Shown here one piece after another: positions 34,046-46,638 of a DNA stretch of 64,000 nt. Where the stretch lies: assembly GCA_008694505.1 (NCBI GenBank), contig VZDJ01000063.1:4900254-4964253 (forward strand), given 5' to 3'. The position numbers and the translations under genes are program-made. A model generated the notes under the pieces. The model was not told the DNA's origin and did not search any database. It saw only the letters and a program-made list of their open reading frames with translations. This DNA is from Cyanoderma ruficeps (Eukaryota > Chordata > Aves > Passeriformes > Timaliidae). Position 1 is the first letter of the stretch. Every line of letters starts with the position of its first letter.

Positions 34046-36840
34046 CACCCCAGGCATGCACCTCTGCTGTATGTCACCAGCACAGAGCCATGTCTGGTGT
34101 GGTGAGGCCAGACAGGGGATCCATGAGAACTGTTTCCCCTGGTTTTAATTCCCTCCCAAGCCTCTGGCAATGACAACACACGTGGTTTTGTGTCCATCAT
34201 CTCACCCAGGTGAACGTGGGTGCCAAGGAGTTTATGGAGGAGCTCATATGGGAAGCACCATTTCTGGAAGCCTGGCCTAAGGTCATTGCCCAAAGAGAGA
34301 GAAATGGAAACAACTGGGTCAGTCCAGGGCAGAACACACCAGAAACCTCCAAACATGGAAAATGTGGTGAAAGAGACTAAAGGTCAAAGCTGACTTGACT
34401 TCTTGACTTCTCAGGCCAATGTTGGTCCTGCCGAGAGATGCAGAGACCTGATCTGCTCAGAAGGGCCCGAGTCCAAAACTCTTCCACCACAACAGCTGGT
34501 GAAACATTAAGGTTATTTATGGCAAAGAATTAATGCTCGTGCCTTGGGGAAGCACAAATGGGCTGATGCCAAATACATATCACGAACCTGGGACTTGATT
34601 TTCATTGGATTTGTCCTGACATCACGGTGGAAAAGCTCATGTTTTGCACCAGTCCTTCACCCCATAAAGACTTTTTTCTGTCCCACAGGAAAGACTTTTG
34701 TCATCTGGGCTTGGTGTGTGAACAAAACGTGAGGGGTGGAGGAAAAGGAGCAGAAATAAGGCTCCGTCAGCGTTAAATGAGCTCTGATAGATTGGTGACT
34801 GATTTTCATCCTTGGAGGTGGTCAGCCCTGAGGTCCTGGGTGCTGCAGGCATGCAGGACAAAAACATGGAGCAACTTTTGCAGGAACGATGCCATTTTTG
34901 TCCCCATCACGAGGAACACAAAGAGCCAACCCCACCAGGGACATCTCCCCGAACACCCTCGCAGAGAGAGAGAGAGAGAAGTCTTTCTGAGCTGGCGCGC
35001 ACTTTTAGCAACTTCAAAAGGCATCCTTTGAAGTTCAGCAAAGGCCTTTGAAGTCCTCCCGATGCGAAGGGGAATGGAGGAGATGCCTTCTTCAAGATGC
35101 TCCACCACAGGCAATGCAAGGCAGCAAGATCCGTGGTGTCCCAGGCGCCCGTGGTCGTGCTCAGCAGCTGCCCGAGGGTCACAAACTGAGACACCATTTC
35201 TGACAAGTCATCAATCCCCACAAATGCCCTAAATCCTGATCTAGCTGACCTGAATAACATCCAGAGATGGGGGCCCAGTATCCTGGGACAGAAGCCTCTA
35301 CCCCGGTTGCAAAAAGCCAAGGGCATCTCTGTTAATAAGTTTTAATGAAGTGTAAGGGAATGCTAATAAAGCCGACACTTAGCAAAACAAAATTCAGGAT
35401 TTTTTGCGAAGAAGTGTAGGATTTTAAAGCAGGAAGGCTTTTCCTGGCACGTCACTTTGTTTCTTCTGATGTGAGCAGCCCATGGAGCTGCCAAGCTCAC
35501 CATGTCAATGCTGTTTAATTGTGACTTAGGGGGAAACCACAAATGGTGAAGTCCCCAGTAATGCCGGGTTTTGTTGAATTATTTTTATACCCCACACTAT
35601 GCCCAGCAGCAAGCTCTGCTGGCCCCAAACTCCACACCCATGGGGACAACCAAAGAAACATTATAAATGCAGAAATCAAAGCTCAAGCTTCAGTTAACCC
35701 TTTAAGGAGCTCCAAGGGATGACGTGACTCTGCAAAACACCTCGGCAACACCTGCTGCCATCTGCCAGGAGGACTTTGTGATAAAAAGTGTTGGGCTTTT
35801 CCCCCCACAGTGCAATTTCTGTAGCATCTCCAGCTGCTGGATAAGGACCCGGGCCAGGTGTTGAGGATGCTCAGAGGGGCAAAGCAGAATATGGTATTTT
35901 CATTTCAGAAGTTAAACTGGAAATGCACAAACCCCACCCTTTCCCAGAGAGAGTGAAAGATTTGAGACAGGCCCATACACCCAAATATTTTTATATTTCT
36001 GCAAAAGCAAAACCACAAAAGGTGGGTACAAAAAGGTGAGGCAAAACACAGTTGGGAGAGACATTTCTGTTGGCACAGCCCTGCTGTAGGGGACTCACAG
36101 TTATCCAAAGGGGGCATGTGGAGAAATATTGGACATCCCCACCCCAGACGTGTGCATGTGAGCACATCTGGATCCAGGGAACAAAAGCAGCCTCTCTCCA
36201 CTGCGCTGATAAATAATGGAAAGGCAAAGTGCCCTGCAGAAGCAGCACCATACTGTTCGGCCTCGGGCGAGACGGAGGAAAACTCGGTACCCACGAGGTC
36301 TGGAACAGTGGGATTAATAACACATCAATTTTAATGCAGGGTGGCTTGTGAGGGTTTTGGGTTTTTTTTCCCTTTTCCTTTTTTTTTTTTTTTCCCTGCT
36401 TCACAAACAGCAAAGTGAATGTTTGAGCATCTCAGTGGGGGGTTAATGAGGACTCTGATTAGTTATTCAGATTTGCCGATGCTGCCTACATCCATCCTCG
36501 GATGGGGGAGTAACAGGAAAGGGTTTGTAGAAAAAGCTCTTAAAGATGACCTGCTTGGCTTTCGCAGCTCAGGGGGATGAAGGTTTTGGGGGGCTCCTGT
36601 TACAGGGGTGCCCAACCCCAAAATCCTAGTGCCAACTCTGAGATGGAAAAGCTTCTCTTCCCATCATTTGTAGGGGATGCTAAAAGCTGCTACACATTCA
36701 GCCATGCCAATTCCTGTAAAGTTTCTGAGGAAAAGATTTGGATTTTTGGGGTTTTTCACGTGTGAAAAAAAAAATAAAATCCTGGGTGCCCTTAATAAAA
36801 TTTGTGTGCAGTTGTGGTCAGAAGTATAAGACCAAAAACG
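34046..36840. other. Upstream sequence, mostly unannotated
   Basis: A short (GA)n microsatellite lies at 34962-34979 and a T-run at 36364-36393. No exon or named repeat recognised. Confidence 0.5.
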
Positions 36841-36888
36841 ATGGATGGACAGATTCATGGATTCATGGATTCATGGATGCATGGATGA
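36841..36888. repeat. Short (ATTCATGG)n tract
   Basis: About five units of ATTCATGG or close variants. Confidence 0.85.
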
Positions 36889-38137
36889 ACATACACAGTG
36901 AAAAGACACATGGATACATGGAGGCAAGGGTGGAAGAAAGGATGGATCATCTCATAAGCCACCACTGGGCTGCAAAATTGCAACAACTGCTGCAGTATCT
37001 CCTACAGCATCCCATAAAAGTCTGACAGTGGTTTATGTCCTTGCGGAAAAGCAATGAGCTCACCTCCTCGCTCCTTGACCCAGGGATATTTTAAGCAGGT
37101 TGAGCTCACATCAGTATTTTAAGAAGGTTGAACTGTTGTATTTCGGGGTTTCTTTCCAGATTTAGGCTTTTGTTCTTCACCAGCATCGAAAATCAAATGG
37201 GAGCCTGAGAAAATAAATGGCGGGTGTCCAAAACGACGCCGCAAAAGGCCTGAAGGATGGAGCCAGGGAGGTGTGGCATGGCATTGCAAAGGGCCAATAA
37301 AAAAATCAGGCAATATTTTAGGATTCGCTCTAGGATTCATTATTTGTTGATCAAGAAGAAAAAATTTGAAGGATGAGCAGGAGCATGAAGGCACTCTCTG
37401 AGTGGTAAATTCGTCCTAACAGTGAATGTCAAGATTTGATCTGTTTTTGGGTCTAGAGACCCAGCTGCCTCTTGCTTTGAGCACCACTCAACCCAACATC
37501 CAACAGGGGTTTTGGGGGGCTAAACTCCCCCAAAACTGGTATTTGTGTCATTTCCCACAACACCTGCCAGGATCTAAGGGGAAAGAGGAACTGGAGTTAT
37601 CCTTCCGACTTCACATCGAGGCACTCCATCCCAAACAGGCTCCTTTCCCAAGGACTGCCTCCATATGCTTTGTCTGGGTTTTAAACGGTGTGTTAATTGT
37701 TCTGAATTAACAGCTCCAGCTGGAGAAGCAAACAAGCAATTTGAAACCTTAAGATAACACCCAACTTATCTCAAGTGATTTAAAATGGGATTTTTTTGCT
37801 TGTTTGGTTGGTTGGGGCGGAGGGGGTTAGCGGGTTTTTTGGGGGGTTGGGGTTTTTTTTGAGGGGATATAACACCTCTCTGGTTGTGAATGCACTGCCC
37901 AGAGCCTGGCTAACATCACTTAGTGCACCCAATCTATCAGGAGTGGCCATTGGCACATGGCCACAGGAGGAGGTGGGATTGTAGGACAAAGAGAAAAAAG
38001 GAAAAAAACTCTGCATTTTGCTTTGCTTTAGAGACAGGAAAAATCCCATATACCCTCATCACTGCTGGGCAAACCACTGACTGCAGAAGAGCTAAGGATT
38101 ATTTTCTCCCCAACACCTTTATTTTTTTTTAATTTAC
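36889..38137. other. Upstream sequence, no feature seen
   Basis: Contains a G/T-rich stretch at about 37785-37865. No exon or named repeat. Confidence 0.5.
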
Positions 38138-38338
38138 ATAGAATCAAGGAATCCCAGAATGGTTTGGGTTGGAAGAGACCTTAAAACTCATCTTGTTCCA
38201 ACTCCTTGCCACAGGCAAGGACACCTCCCCTTATCCCAGGTTGGTCTAAATCCCCATCCAGCCTGGCCTTGGACATTTCCAGGGACGGGACAACCTGTGC
38301 CAGCCCCTCTCCACCCTCACAGGGAAGAGTTTCCATTT
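38138..38338 (-). mobile_element. CR1 LINE 3' fragment
   Basis: The plus strand reads ATAGAATCAAGGAATCCCAG, AATGGTTTGGGTTGGAAGAG and ACCTTAAAACTCATCTTGTT, the complement of the avian CR1 3' end. About 200 bases, 5'-truncated. Confidence 0.95.
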
Positions 38339-38758
38339 ACAATTTATTTCAAAATATTCAAGCTCTCAAAAAGACCAAAAAAACCCACCAGCAAATTCTT
38401 TCAAGCTTTGTCCCTTTGCCCTCTTTCATCTTTTTTCTCTTTTCTTTTTTCCATTTGCTGCTAGATAGACGAAGGGAGAAGGAAAGACTATGAGGATAAT
38501 TTGTTTACAAGGCTGGGTCTTCAACATGGATATATCCATTATTTTTAAAATTGTTGTTTCAGCAATTTAAATCCTTTCCAATCTCACTCAGGGTGCGGGA
38601 TTCAAGGAGGAAAGTCCACCCCTCTCTCCCCACCCTTCCACGCCTGGTTTTAATAGGAGCCAGTGGTGCTGGCAGTGAAACAGACTCCACAAGAAAAGAT
38701 TTCTGTGATTATTACCAAGTGTGTGTTGCCAGATTGAGTGGAAACTCCTCTTGCTGCT

Positions 38759-39140
38759 TGTCCTGGTTCCAGCCAGCAGAGGGTTAATTTCTGCAGTGGC
38801 TGGGAGGGGGCACGGCCAAGACCTGGTTATTCTATCCCTCTTCACATCATTTTTGGGGGGAGGGTCAGGAAAGGGACTCTCTTCCCAGCTGGAGCAGCTC
38901 CAGCTTAAGGTGAGCATTTTGGTCTGTGAATCGCTCTTTTCTTGCACCCTTTCGTTATTGATATTGTTGCTGTTACTGTTCGTTTTCTCATTCCACTTTC
39001 CAGTAAATTTTTCTTCTCTCAACCCATATTTTTGATGATGATCTTTGCCTTTCATTCCTCTAATTCTCTTCTCCAGGAGGAGAAGGGGAGGGGAAAGGGG
39101 ACCCAGTGGATGGCAGCAGTGGTTTGCAGAGTCTCAGCAG
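38759..39140 (+). mobile_element. Solo-LTR-like repeat
   Basis: Begins TGTCCTGGTTCCAGCCAGCA, a start shared by a common avian endogenous-retrovirus LTR group. It continues with GGGTTAATTTCTGCAGTGGC and later TTTCCAGTAAATTTTTCTTC, TCTCAACCCAT, CTTTGCCTTTCATTCC. The end near 39140 is approximate. The related fragment at 28560-28840 supports a dispersed family. No retroviral genes. Confidence 0.7.
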
Positions 39141-39599
39141 AAGCGCTGAATTCCTAAACCATGACTCTACCCCAGCCAAGACTGAGCTGGGAGTCAACGT
39201 CCATCAACCCCAAAAAGTTTTCCAGGAGCACCAGGACTGGGTCCTATCAGATGTCTGGGGTCATGGATGGAGTCGTGGTCCTCTAACATGGTGTTCTGCT
39301 GAAGCTGGGACAGTTTGTCTCCATTTTGTCTCCTCCTCCCAGAGGAAGAAAGGTCTCAGTGTGCCCTGAAGACACGAAGAAGGGGCATTAAGATGCAGTG
39401 ATGCATCCTTCCCCAGCCATGGGAGGCACCTCCAAAACACAGACCCAACCCTGGGGCTGTGGGACTCAGGCAGCCTCGGATGCCCAGATCCCCAGTGCCA
39501 AGCTGTGCTACCTGACCACCTCCTGGCACACGGATAAAGTAACAGGAGAAGCGATAAATCACTTTGGCACCTTCCCTGGGCATGGCAGCCCTCGATAAA

Positions 39600-40000
39600 A
39601 AACCCAAACTCCGGGGAGGGAGTCTGACACCACACCATCCCCAGCGCGTTCTGCTGCGCAGATTAATCCTTCTTGATGGAGAATTACAATTAGGGCTCCG
39701 TCTTAAGGAGATATCAGCAATCAGATATCTTATCAAATGCCACCTCAATTATTCAAATAATCCCTGGCTCTTAGATTTGGGTGCTGTTTAGGGAAAGCAG
39801 TCCGATTAATGTGCTGACACTTCCCCATCACGTCCGACACCCTCAACTTCATGTCTGATTACGGAATTTGCATTCAATTTAATTTTTTCCATCTGGAGTA
39901 AATGAATAATCCGAGTACCTACCCCAGCCTTAATTACATTTGTTAAATTAAAAACCTGGGATGTGAGAAATTTAAATGCACGTAGCTCCATGGCCAGACA
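39600..40000. promoter_or_regulatory. Candidate conserved non-coding element
   Basis: A strong enhancer-like stretch with CAGCGCGTTCTGCTGCGCAG, ATTACAATTAGGGCTCCG, GATATCTTATCAAATG, TCAATTATTCAAATAATCCC, CCGATTAATGTGCTGACACT, GTCTGATTACGGAATTTGCA and GTTAAATTAAAAACC. TAAT, GATA and TGACA (MEIS/PREP half-site) cores lie in non-repetitive sequence. Function is inferred. Confidence 0.42.
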
Positions 40001-41375
40001 AACCTGCATGTTCAACCTGCCGCAGCCCTGCCAGCTCCTGCTCCAATTTCTCTTCCTTCCCCACAGCCAGGCATCAAGGAAATTACAACTAGAAAACAAA
40101 AATTCTTTCTAAATGATGAAACAATAGATGATCTTTTGACATTTCCAGCGCTGTTTGCAAGGGAATGAGATAAAATGTAATAAATTCATATACTTCTGTG
40201 TGTTTCTTGGCTCCAGCAGCTAAAATTTCCATCTCTTTATGCAGGAGTCCTGGGGAGCAGAAATCCTTGATAATGCCAAACAATTCGACACTTTATTTTC
40301 TCTTTACTCCACACCATGCAAAACACAGGCTTCAAGCTGCCAGCTGCTGGGAGTGAAACCAGATGCCACATCCCTTTTCCATATGGAAACAGAAATCGCC
40401 CCGTCTGGGGGGGGGCCGTGTGCTCCCCTCAGTTCCCAGCCCTCCGTGACCCCAGGGCTGCTACTGGCACACAGCAAAGGTTCCCTCCAACAGCAAAAAA
40501 AACACCATTTCAATGGTGCAATTGTCATTTTCTACACTCAGCCTGGCTCAGGCCAGATCGTGGTACCTTCAGACACAGAGAACATCAAAAAAGATTCGCC
40601 CCAAGCCACCACATTTCCCAATTTTAAAATAAAGAAGCAAATGGAGAGGTGTAAGTCAAACTACTGAAGTTGATAAATTTTTCAAAATAAACTTAGCAGG
40701 AGTTTGCTGAATTTCCCTCCTTTTGGAGATGATGAAACTTAAAAGGATGGAATTAATAGGTGGACTCGAAGCGGTGATGAGAAAAGTGTCCAAATAATTA
40801 AAGAATAATTAATCATTAAATGGAAGATAAAGCATTACCAGCTCGGACCATTTTAGGAGGAATACTTCACAGATTAATTGGAAATGGGAAATGTCAAATA
40901 AATAAATTTGGGTGTTGATTTAGATGTCAGCAGCAATGAAAACGTTGAGGAAAGCCTTTTCTCAACACTCACAAAGACTGAATTAAATAACTTACATGTG
41001 TGTGAGTGCAATGACAGCAATCCCCCAGTCTGAGGCTTGTGAGACCAGTAATAAAATACAGTTAAAAATATTCAGGGAAAGCCACACTCGGGTAAAGTGA
41101 GACAGGTGAGACAGCAGAATCAAAAATAGTTTTCCCTTTCCAGCATGCTTGCAGCTCAGACAACACTTCTGCACTCCCAGGAAGTCGGATTTGAATCTCC
41201 AGTCCAAAAAAATCCCTTCAGAGGGGTGTAACAGAGCATCCCCCCAGGCAAAGTGACCATCAGATGTGGCCATCAGAGCAGGCAACTCATCTGCAGCCCG
41301 ATGGACCTGTGGTTCCTCATCCTTCCTGACTTTCTTCTGCTTTGTTTGGAGTTAGCAGTTATAGTTCCGGAGAAG
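40001..41375. other. Upstream sequence, no feature seen
   Basis: Unique sequence rich in AAT triplets at 40780-40920. No exon or named repeat. Confidence 0.5.
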
Positions 41376-41510
41376 AAAACATCATGTTTTAGCAATGAGG
41401 TCCCCAGCGAGGCTGTTTAAAAATTAATTAGTGCCATGCAACGTATTAGCGAGGAATAGTAATTTTAGCTTTTGTACCTACTTCGTTGCCTTCTACATGG
41501 CTGTTATTCC
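41376..41510. promoter_or_regulatory. Candidate conserved non-coding element
   Basis: Contains TTTAAAAATTAATTAGTGCC, ATGCAACGTATTAGCGAGG and AATAGTAATTTTAGC. Proposed on composition only. Confidence 0.3.
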
Positions 41511-41867
41511 AGCTTTTCCATGGTCCTCCCAGCCAAGCAGGACCTACACAGAGCATACCAAGGGAATTATTGGCTGTGCCTCCTGGAAATAACCCAATTC
41601 AACAGCAAACCCACACACCCCAGCCTGTCCTCTCGGAAGCTTTGAAATAAATTAAGGTAATAAAATAAATAAGTTTAAATATTTGCTGAGCTGGCTGGAA
41701 GGTTGGGAACCTGCTCTGCTCACAGAGGTGCCCATCATCCCAAAAGAGCAGATGTGCAAGAGTATGAGCCTGTCCAAGGGTAGCCCCTGAGCTACAGGGG
41801 TGTTGTGGTACGGAGGAGATTGTGGCTCATGGCTTCATCCAGGATGGAGGACAGAGGTCCCCCTTCC

Positions 41868-42350
41868 ACGGGCAGACATGGGTGGAGACCACCCAAACAT
41901 GAACAGGGAGAACCTTCAGGGATGGGGGTCTGCCAACCCCAGATGTATCTGCCAGCCCCAAGGATGAAGATCCCCATATGCCAAAAATGGAGATACGCTC
42001 CCAACTCTGAAGGTGAAGATGCTCAAGGCTCAGGGATGGAGCTTCACAAAACACAAGGAAGAATCCACCTCACCCCAAGGATGGGAATTCCCCCAAACAC
42101 AAGAAAGGGGATCTCCCAACCCTGCAGATGGAGATGTCTAAAACACAAGGATGGAGACTCACAAACTCCAAGGACAGAGCTCCTAAACCTGAGTATGGGG
42201 ATCCACCTGACGATGCAGAGCCCCACAACCCAAGGACCCTCACAACCCTGAGGACAGAGACTCTGCAGACTCTGAGGATGGAGATCCCCAAACCCAAGAA
42301 CGGAGAGAGAAATCCCCTCCAGGACAAAGACTCCCCAAAGCTAAGGATGC
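41868..42350. repeat. Degenerate minisatellite, period near 33 bases
   Basis: Recurring AAGGATGGAGATCCCCAAAC-like units (AAGGATGAAGATCCCC, AAAAATGGAGATACGC, AAGGATGGGAATTCCC, AAGGATGGAGACTCAC, GAGGATGGAGATCCCC) at intervals near 30-36 bases. The 148-codon plus frame here follows from a period close to a multiple of three. Confidence 0.85.
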
Positions 42351-42774
42351 AAACCCCATCTCCCCCAGTCCCATGGAGGACAACCACCCCTGGCTGAAGT
42401 CTTCACAGAGCAGAACCTGGGGTCATCACCCTGCTCCAGTAACGGCCACGTCCCAAACTGCAACCCCAAATGAGCCACCACTGCACTGCTGCTGGCAGCG
42501 AGCGAGGCAGCAGGGACCGAGGAGCCCGGCTGTGTGGACTGCCTTCAGGTGGATTGCGGAGCTGAGGGGAATTCGCTGGGACATCTGGAATATATTGGTT
42601 TTATGGCATGTTTCATATCACAGACAGGTACTTTGAAGCAGTTAAGTAGTAGCAGGGCAGCACGTCCCCATGGGTGGGCTGCGGTTTGTGCTTTCAGCCC
42701 CGGCCGCGCCGGCGTGACAAAGGGGCTGGGGAGACAGAGCTGACGTTTTCCAAACACAGCTTTGTGCCTCTGGG

Positions 42775-42865
42775 GGCAAATCCAGCAAGAAATTAAAACC
42801 CAAAAGGCCAAAAAAAAAACCAAAAAAAAGAAAGAAAAAGAAAAAAGAAAGAAAACTACCTCCGC
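42775..42865. repeat. A-rich low-complexity tract
   Basis: A-runs with interspersed G and C (CCAAAAAAAAAACCAAAAA), ending near 42858. Confidence 0.85.
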
Positions 42866-43115
42866 GTCTAAGCGACGTTGATCCCCACATCGGGCTATTA
42901 ACAGGCCCATCACAAATTGTAAATGACTCAGATAAATTAAATGGCTTAGCAACTGTGAGGAAAGGCCCTTCTGAAGATTCATTTGTTTTGCCCAAAAGAA
43001 ATTATTCGGGCATTTAAAAATCTTTCCAGCAGCTTGACACAGGCACCCTGTCAAGCCCACATGTGGATGCTCACGCAGCCCTGGGAGGCACTCAGCCCTG
43101 AAAGGAGAAGTCAGA
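42866..43115. promoter_or_regulatory. Candidate conserved non-coding element
   Basis: CGCGTCTAAGCGACGTTGAT, CATCGGGCTATTAACAGGCC, AAATTGTAAATGACTCAG and TAAATGGCTTAGCAACTGTG: CpGs plus AP-1-like TGACTCA in unique sequence. Proposed on composition only. Confidence 0.32.
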
Positions 43116-43375
43116 AAATCAGAAAATCCCAGAAAGGTTTGGGTTGGAAGGGACCTTAAGAATTCTTCCAATTCCCTGTGATTGCCAAAGACACCTTCCA
43201 CTGCCTCAGGCTGCTCCAAGCCCCATCCAGCCTGGCCTTGGACATTTCCAGGGATCCAGGGGCAGCCACAGCTTCTCTGGGCACCCTGTGCCAGGACCTC
43301 CCCACCCTCACAGGGAAGATTTTCCTTCTGACATCTAAACCTCCTCTCTTTCAGTTCAGTGCCATTAAAGTGCTC
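43116..43375 (-). mobile_element. CR1 LINE 3' fragment
   Basis: The plus strand reads AATCAGAAAATCCCAGAAAG, GTTTGGGTTGGAAGGGACCT and later CTAAACCTCCTCTCTTTCAG, the complement of CR1 3' sequence including part of the coding end. About 260 bases, 5'-truncated. Confidence 0.93.
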
Positions 43376-44545
43376 TGTGAGCCTCCAAAAGCTCACAAAG
43401 GGGGATGCAGGCCTGGTCCCTCCCGCTGGTGAGCCACTAAGGAGGCTGTGCCTCCTCCTAGCAAATCTATTGAAAGCCTCAGCCAATGAGGAGGTCTGAA
43501 AATGGGATGATTTGACCCAAAACATGCCCACGCAGAAGGAAAGCCGGCAACGGAGCTGCAATTAAAAAAGAAAGGGCGGACAGTAACACAGGGCAAAAAG
43601 TTCAGGCTGCAACCCTGAGTGCAGTGAGGTGCAGCAATGCCAAAACCTGCAGCGATCCCCCGCGGCCCAGTGAGCTGCAGTGATTTACCCCCCAAGGCAG
43701 GGAGTCACTGCTTTCCTCCCATTAATTCACAAAATTCATTAAACCCACCTGACTTCAGAGGCAAAGCCCAACTCCCCATTCACAGCCCTTTGAGCTCATG
43801 CAAAATGGAGGGGTTGTTCACCTTCAGACGTTATTTCCCCGGCAGCAGCAACTCAAAACCCCTTTTAGTGGAAGTTCAGAGGTATAAAAGATGCAAAACA
43901 CTCCTAAATTATTCACACGGTGTTTCAATCAAAGCCGCGCTATGGAGTAAAGGGAAGGATCTGGTGACCCTGGGGATGTCTCCCCATCTCTGATTGGATG
44001 GAAAAAACCCTTCTTGTGTTTTTTGGGGAGAAGTGAATGGGGGACACAATAAAAAAAGGGGGGATTCTGTATCCAGAAGGGGCTGGAGAGTGAGGAATGC
44101 AAGGAGTATCCATTTTTCAGGTGCACCCAACCGGGGAATCCTGGTTGCATTTGCCCTTTGGCAACGCAGAAGCTTCTCCAAACTTTTATAGCACCAGAGG
44201 AGTAAAACTGAAGTGGGGCTTGGGAAGAGAAATTGTAAATCAAGAAATCCAGCAAGAAAGGATAAAAACAACTGGAAAAGGAAAAAAAATTAATAGGAGA
44301 CTCAAAAAAATTATTATTTTTTATTTCAAATACAGGAGGTTCTCAAAAAAGGAAAAGCCTTGGAAGATACTTTTTCTTCCATTTTTTTTCCTCTCTGTTT
44401 TGCTTCTTTCTCTTCCATTGAGCATCCAGGTGCTCCTGAGCTGGGATTTCCATTTCTCTGGCTCCTTCTTGGGGCAAAACCCCAACAGCCCAACACAAAA
44501 AACACCAAAGCTCAATCCCAAAAGTAGGACACCGAGCCCTGCTCA
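43376..44545. other. Upstream sequence, no feature seen
   Basis: No exon or named repeat; A/T-rich run near 44280-44340. Confidence 0.5.
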
Positions 44546-44665
44546 ATCCAGCCTCAGTCTGAGGCTCACTAATTACCCGGTAATAGTATTTATATGCTGC
44601 CGGCACACTCGGAAATGCAGCTCCTAATAACCGAGGTCGGCATCAATATTAATGTCCCAGCTTGA
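44546..44665. promoter_or_regulatory. Candidate conserved non-coding element
   Basis: CACTAATTACCCGGTAATAG is an imperfect TAATTACC/GGTAAT palindrome. It is followed by CTGCCGGCACACTCGG, CTAATAACCGAGGTCGGC and ATCAATATTAATGTC. Proposed on composition only. Confidence 0.36.
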
Positions 44666-46638
44666 CTCTCCATACACAGGGACCAACGAGAGGAAAAAAA
44701 GAAAAATAATAATCACAGCAAAGTGAAAAGAGGAGCAGAAAATGAATTTTAAAAGTATTTTTCCGTGTTTGGGCAGGAAGGGAGTGCTTGGGATTAAATG
44801 AGGGGAGCAGCAATAGGAGCAAATGCAAGTTCCCATCTCTCAGGCATAAATCTTCCAGCAGTGCAAAATTCTTCACCATCCACACACCCTTCCTCAAACT
44901 TTGAGTTTCCTAGGAACAGGCCAAAAAAACTCTTCTCTTCCTGTAAGAACAGATTTCTAGAACTCAGGGTCCTCCCCTTACCAGAGTTCCTCTAAGACAA
45001 TTGGCTTCAAATATTCGCCCCTGCAAAATTCAGTCCTCTTTTGACTCCTCATGGAAAAGCCCAGGCTTTGGGCTGGCTCAGCTGGAAAAAACCTCCTGAG
45101 AAGCACTTATTTTCCAGTGATAGCTTGGGAGCACATCCCCACAGACCCAATATTACATTGCATGCAAATGTACACAGAATATCTGCAGGAATGTGGCTAC
45201 ACAGGGCACAGTGAGGGCTGCATTCACGTCCCAGCACCACTCCATAATTCGATTAAAAACCGTCTTTTCTTAATAATTTCGACGCAGAGACACTTGTCAC
45301 ACCAGGAGCATTAAGGCAGAGTTTAAATGGAGTTAATAAAGTATTAATAGCCTGCGGTAAGGCTGTGATAGATTTGAGCTGCATGTGATCAGTACCCCTT
45401 GGTACAAGGCTTTGCTGCCAATGTCCGTGCTCAGTGCACGTTGAAAAAAAAAATCAGAGCTCTTCCATGAAAAATGCAGTTTGGGGAAAACTTTGTGAAA
45501 AGTTTTTTTTCACAAGAAATTTTTGAAAAGATGGGGGGATTTTTCCCCCATCAAAAGGAAAGCTGGCAGTTTAAAAGCAAGCATGGATGTGGCATATACT
45601 CTGTGGAGTGTCAGGTGCAGTATCAACTCACACCACTGACACACTAATTCATGTTGATTAATGCTGAAAGAAAACGAAGGGAAGCCATAAAGCTCATGCC
45701 CAAGAATTCGACATTAAGACATTCCCGGATCATCACTCCGTGACACTTTCTTTCCAATTCAATTTGAGAATTTCCTTATTTTTAGTCAAATTCCAAGCAA
45801 GAAAAGGGCAAATTGTGAAAAGAATTTGAAAACAGACGCTTTGCTTCCCCCAGAAACTGTGGCTATGAAGCCTTTACTGCCACAGTTTGAGCTGTTATTA
45901 AACATCAACGAGTAACATTGATCCTTCAGAGAAGACCCAGCTCTGCATTGATGACTACAACAGCAGCAGGTAACACATTAATTAACCCTTCAAAGACCCA
46001 GCCCTGAGTTAATGACTACGAAGGCAATGAGTAAACTGTTGATCCTACAGAGAAGACCCAGCCCTGCATTGATGGCCAAGCTGTGTAGGAGCAGGACTCA
46101 AGCCAACTGCCTAAAGACTGCCATAAAAAATCAAATGCTACTATTAAGTGATTTCAGATATTGCAAGAAATCTCCAGAGATTAATTATAACCTCGTTTGG
46201 CAATTTGGGTGGAAAGAGCACTCTGCAGTTGTAGCCTCGGCCATCAATTCTGGTCAAACTCAAAATCTTTCTAAAGAGCCATTGTGTGACCCAGTGGAAA
46301 TGGCAATTTTTCATATGGAACTTTTCCCAAAGCTTAAATCGCCTCTTTATTAAATATTTCTTAGTTCTAAGTTGTGGAAAGAGGCTGCGAGGTCTATTCC
46401 AGGAGGAGCAGTCTGTGAGAAAATGTCAGAGGGTAAAAACATCTCAGGGAAAAAAAAGGGAGGATTTCCGCTCGAGATCCTGACTGGCACCACTGAAGGA
46501 CCCAAACCCCAAAACAGGAGGGGTTTGTTTTCCTTTGCTGGGGTGATGAAAGAAGAACCAGGAGAAGGAGTGACACCTTCCTCCACCTTCTCCAGCTGCA
46601 GATGGTCACCACCTTTCGGGCATTCAGAAATGCTGTTT
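44666..46638. other. Upstream sequence, mostly unannotated
   Basis: A small TAAT/CpG piece lies at 45248-45400. At about 45890-46070 a roughly 60-base motif (ATTGATCCTTCAGAGAAGACCCAGCTCTGC) recurs three times in diverged form (about 45918, 45980, 46040). No exon seen. Confidence 0.5.
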
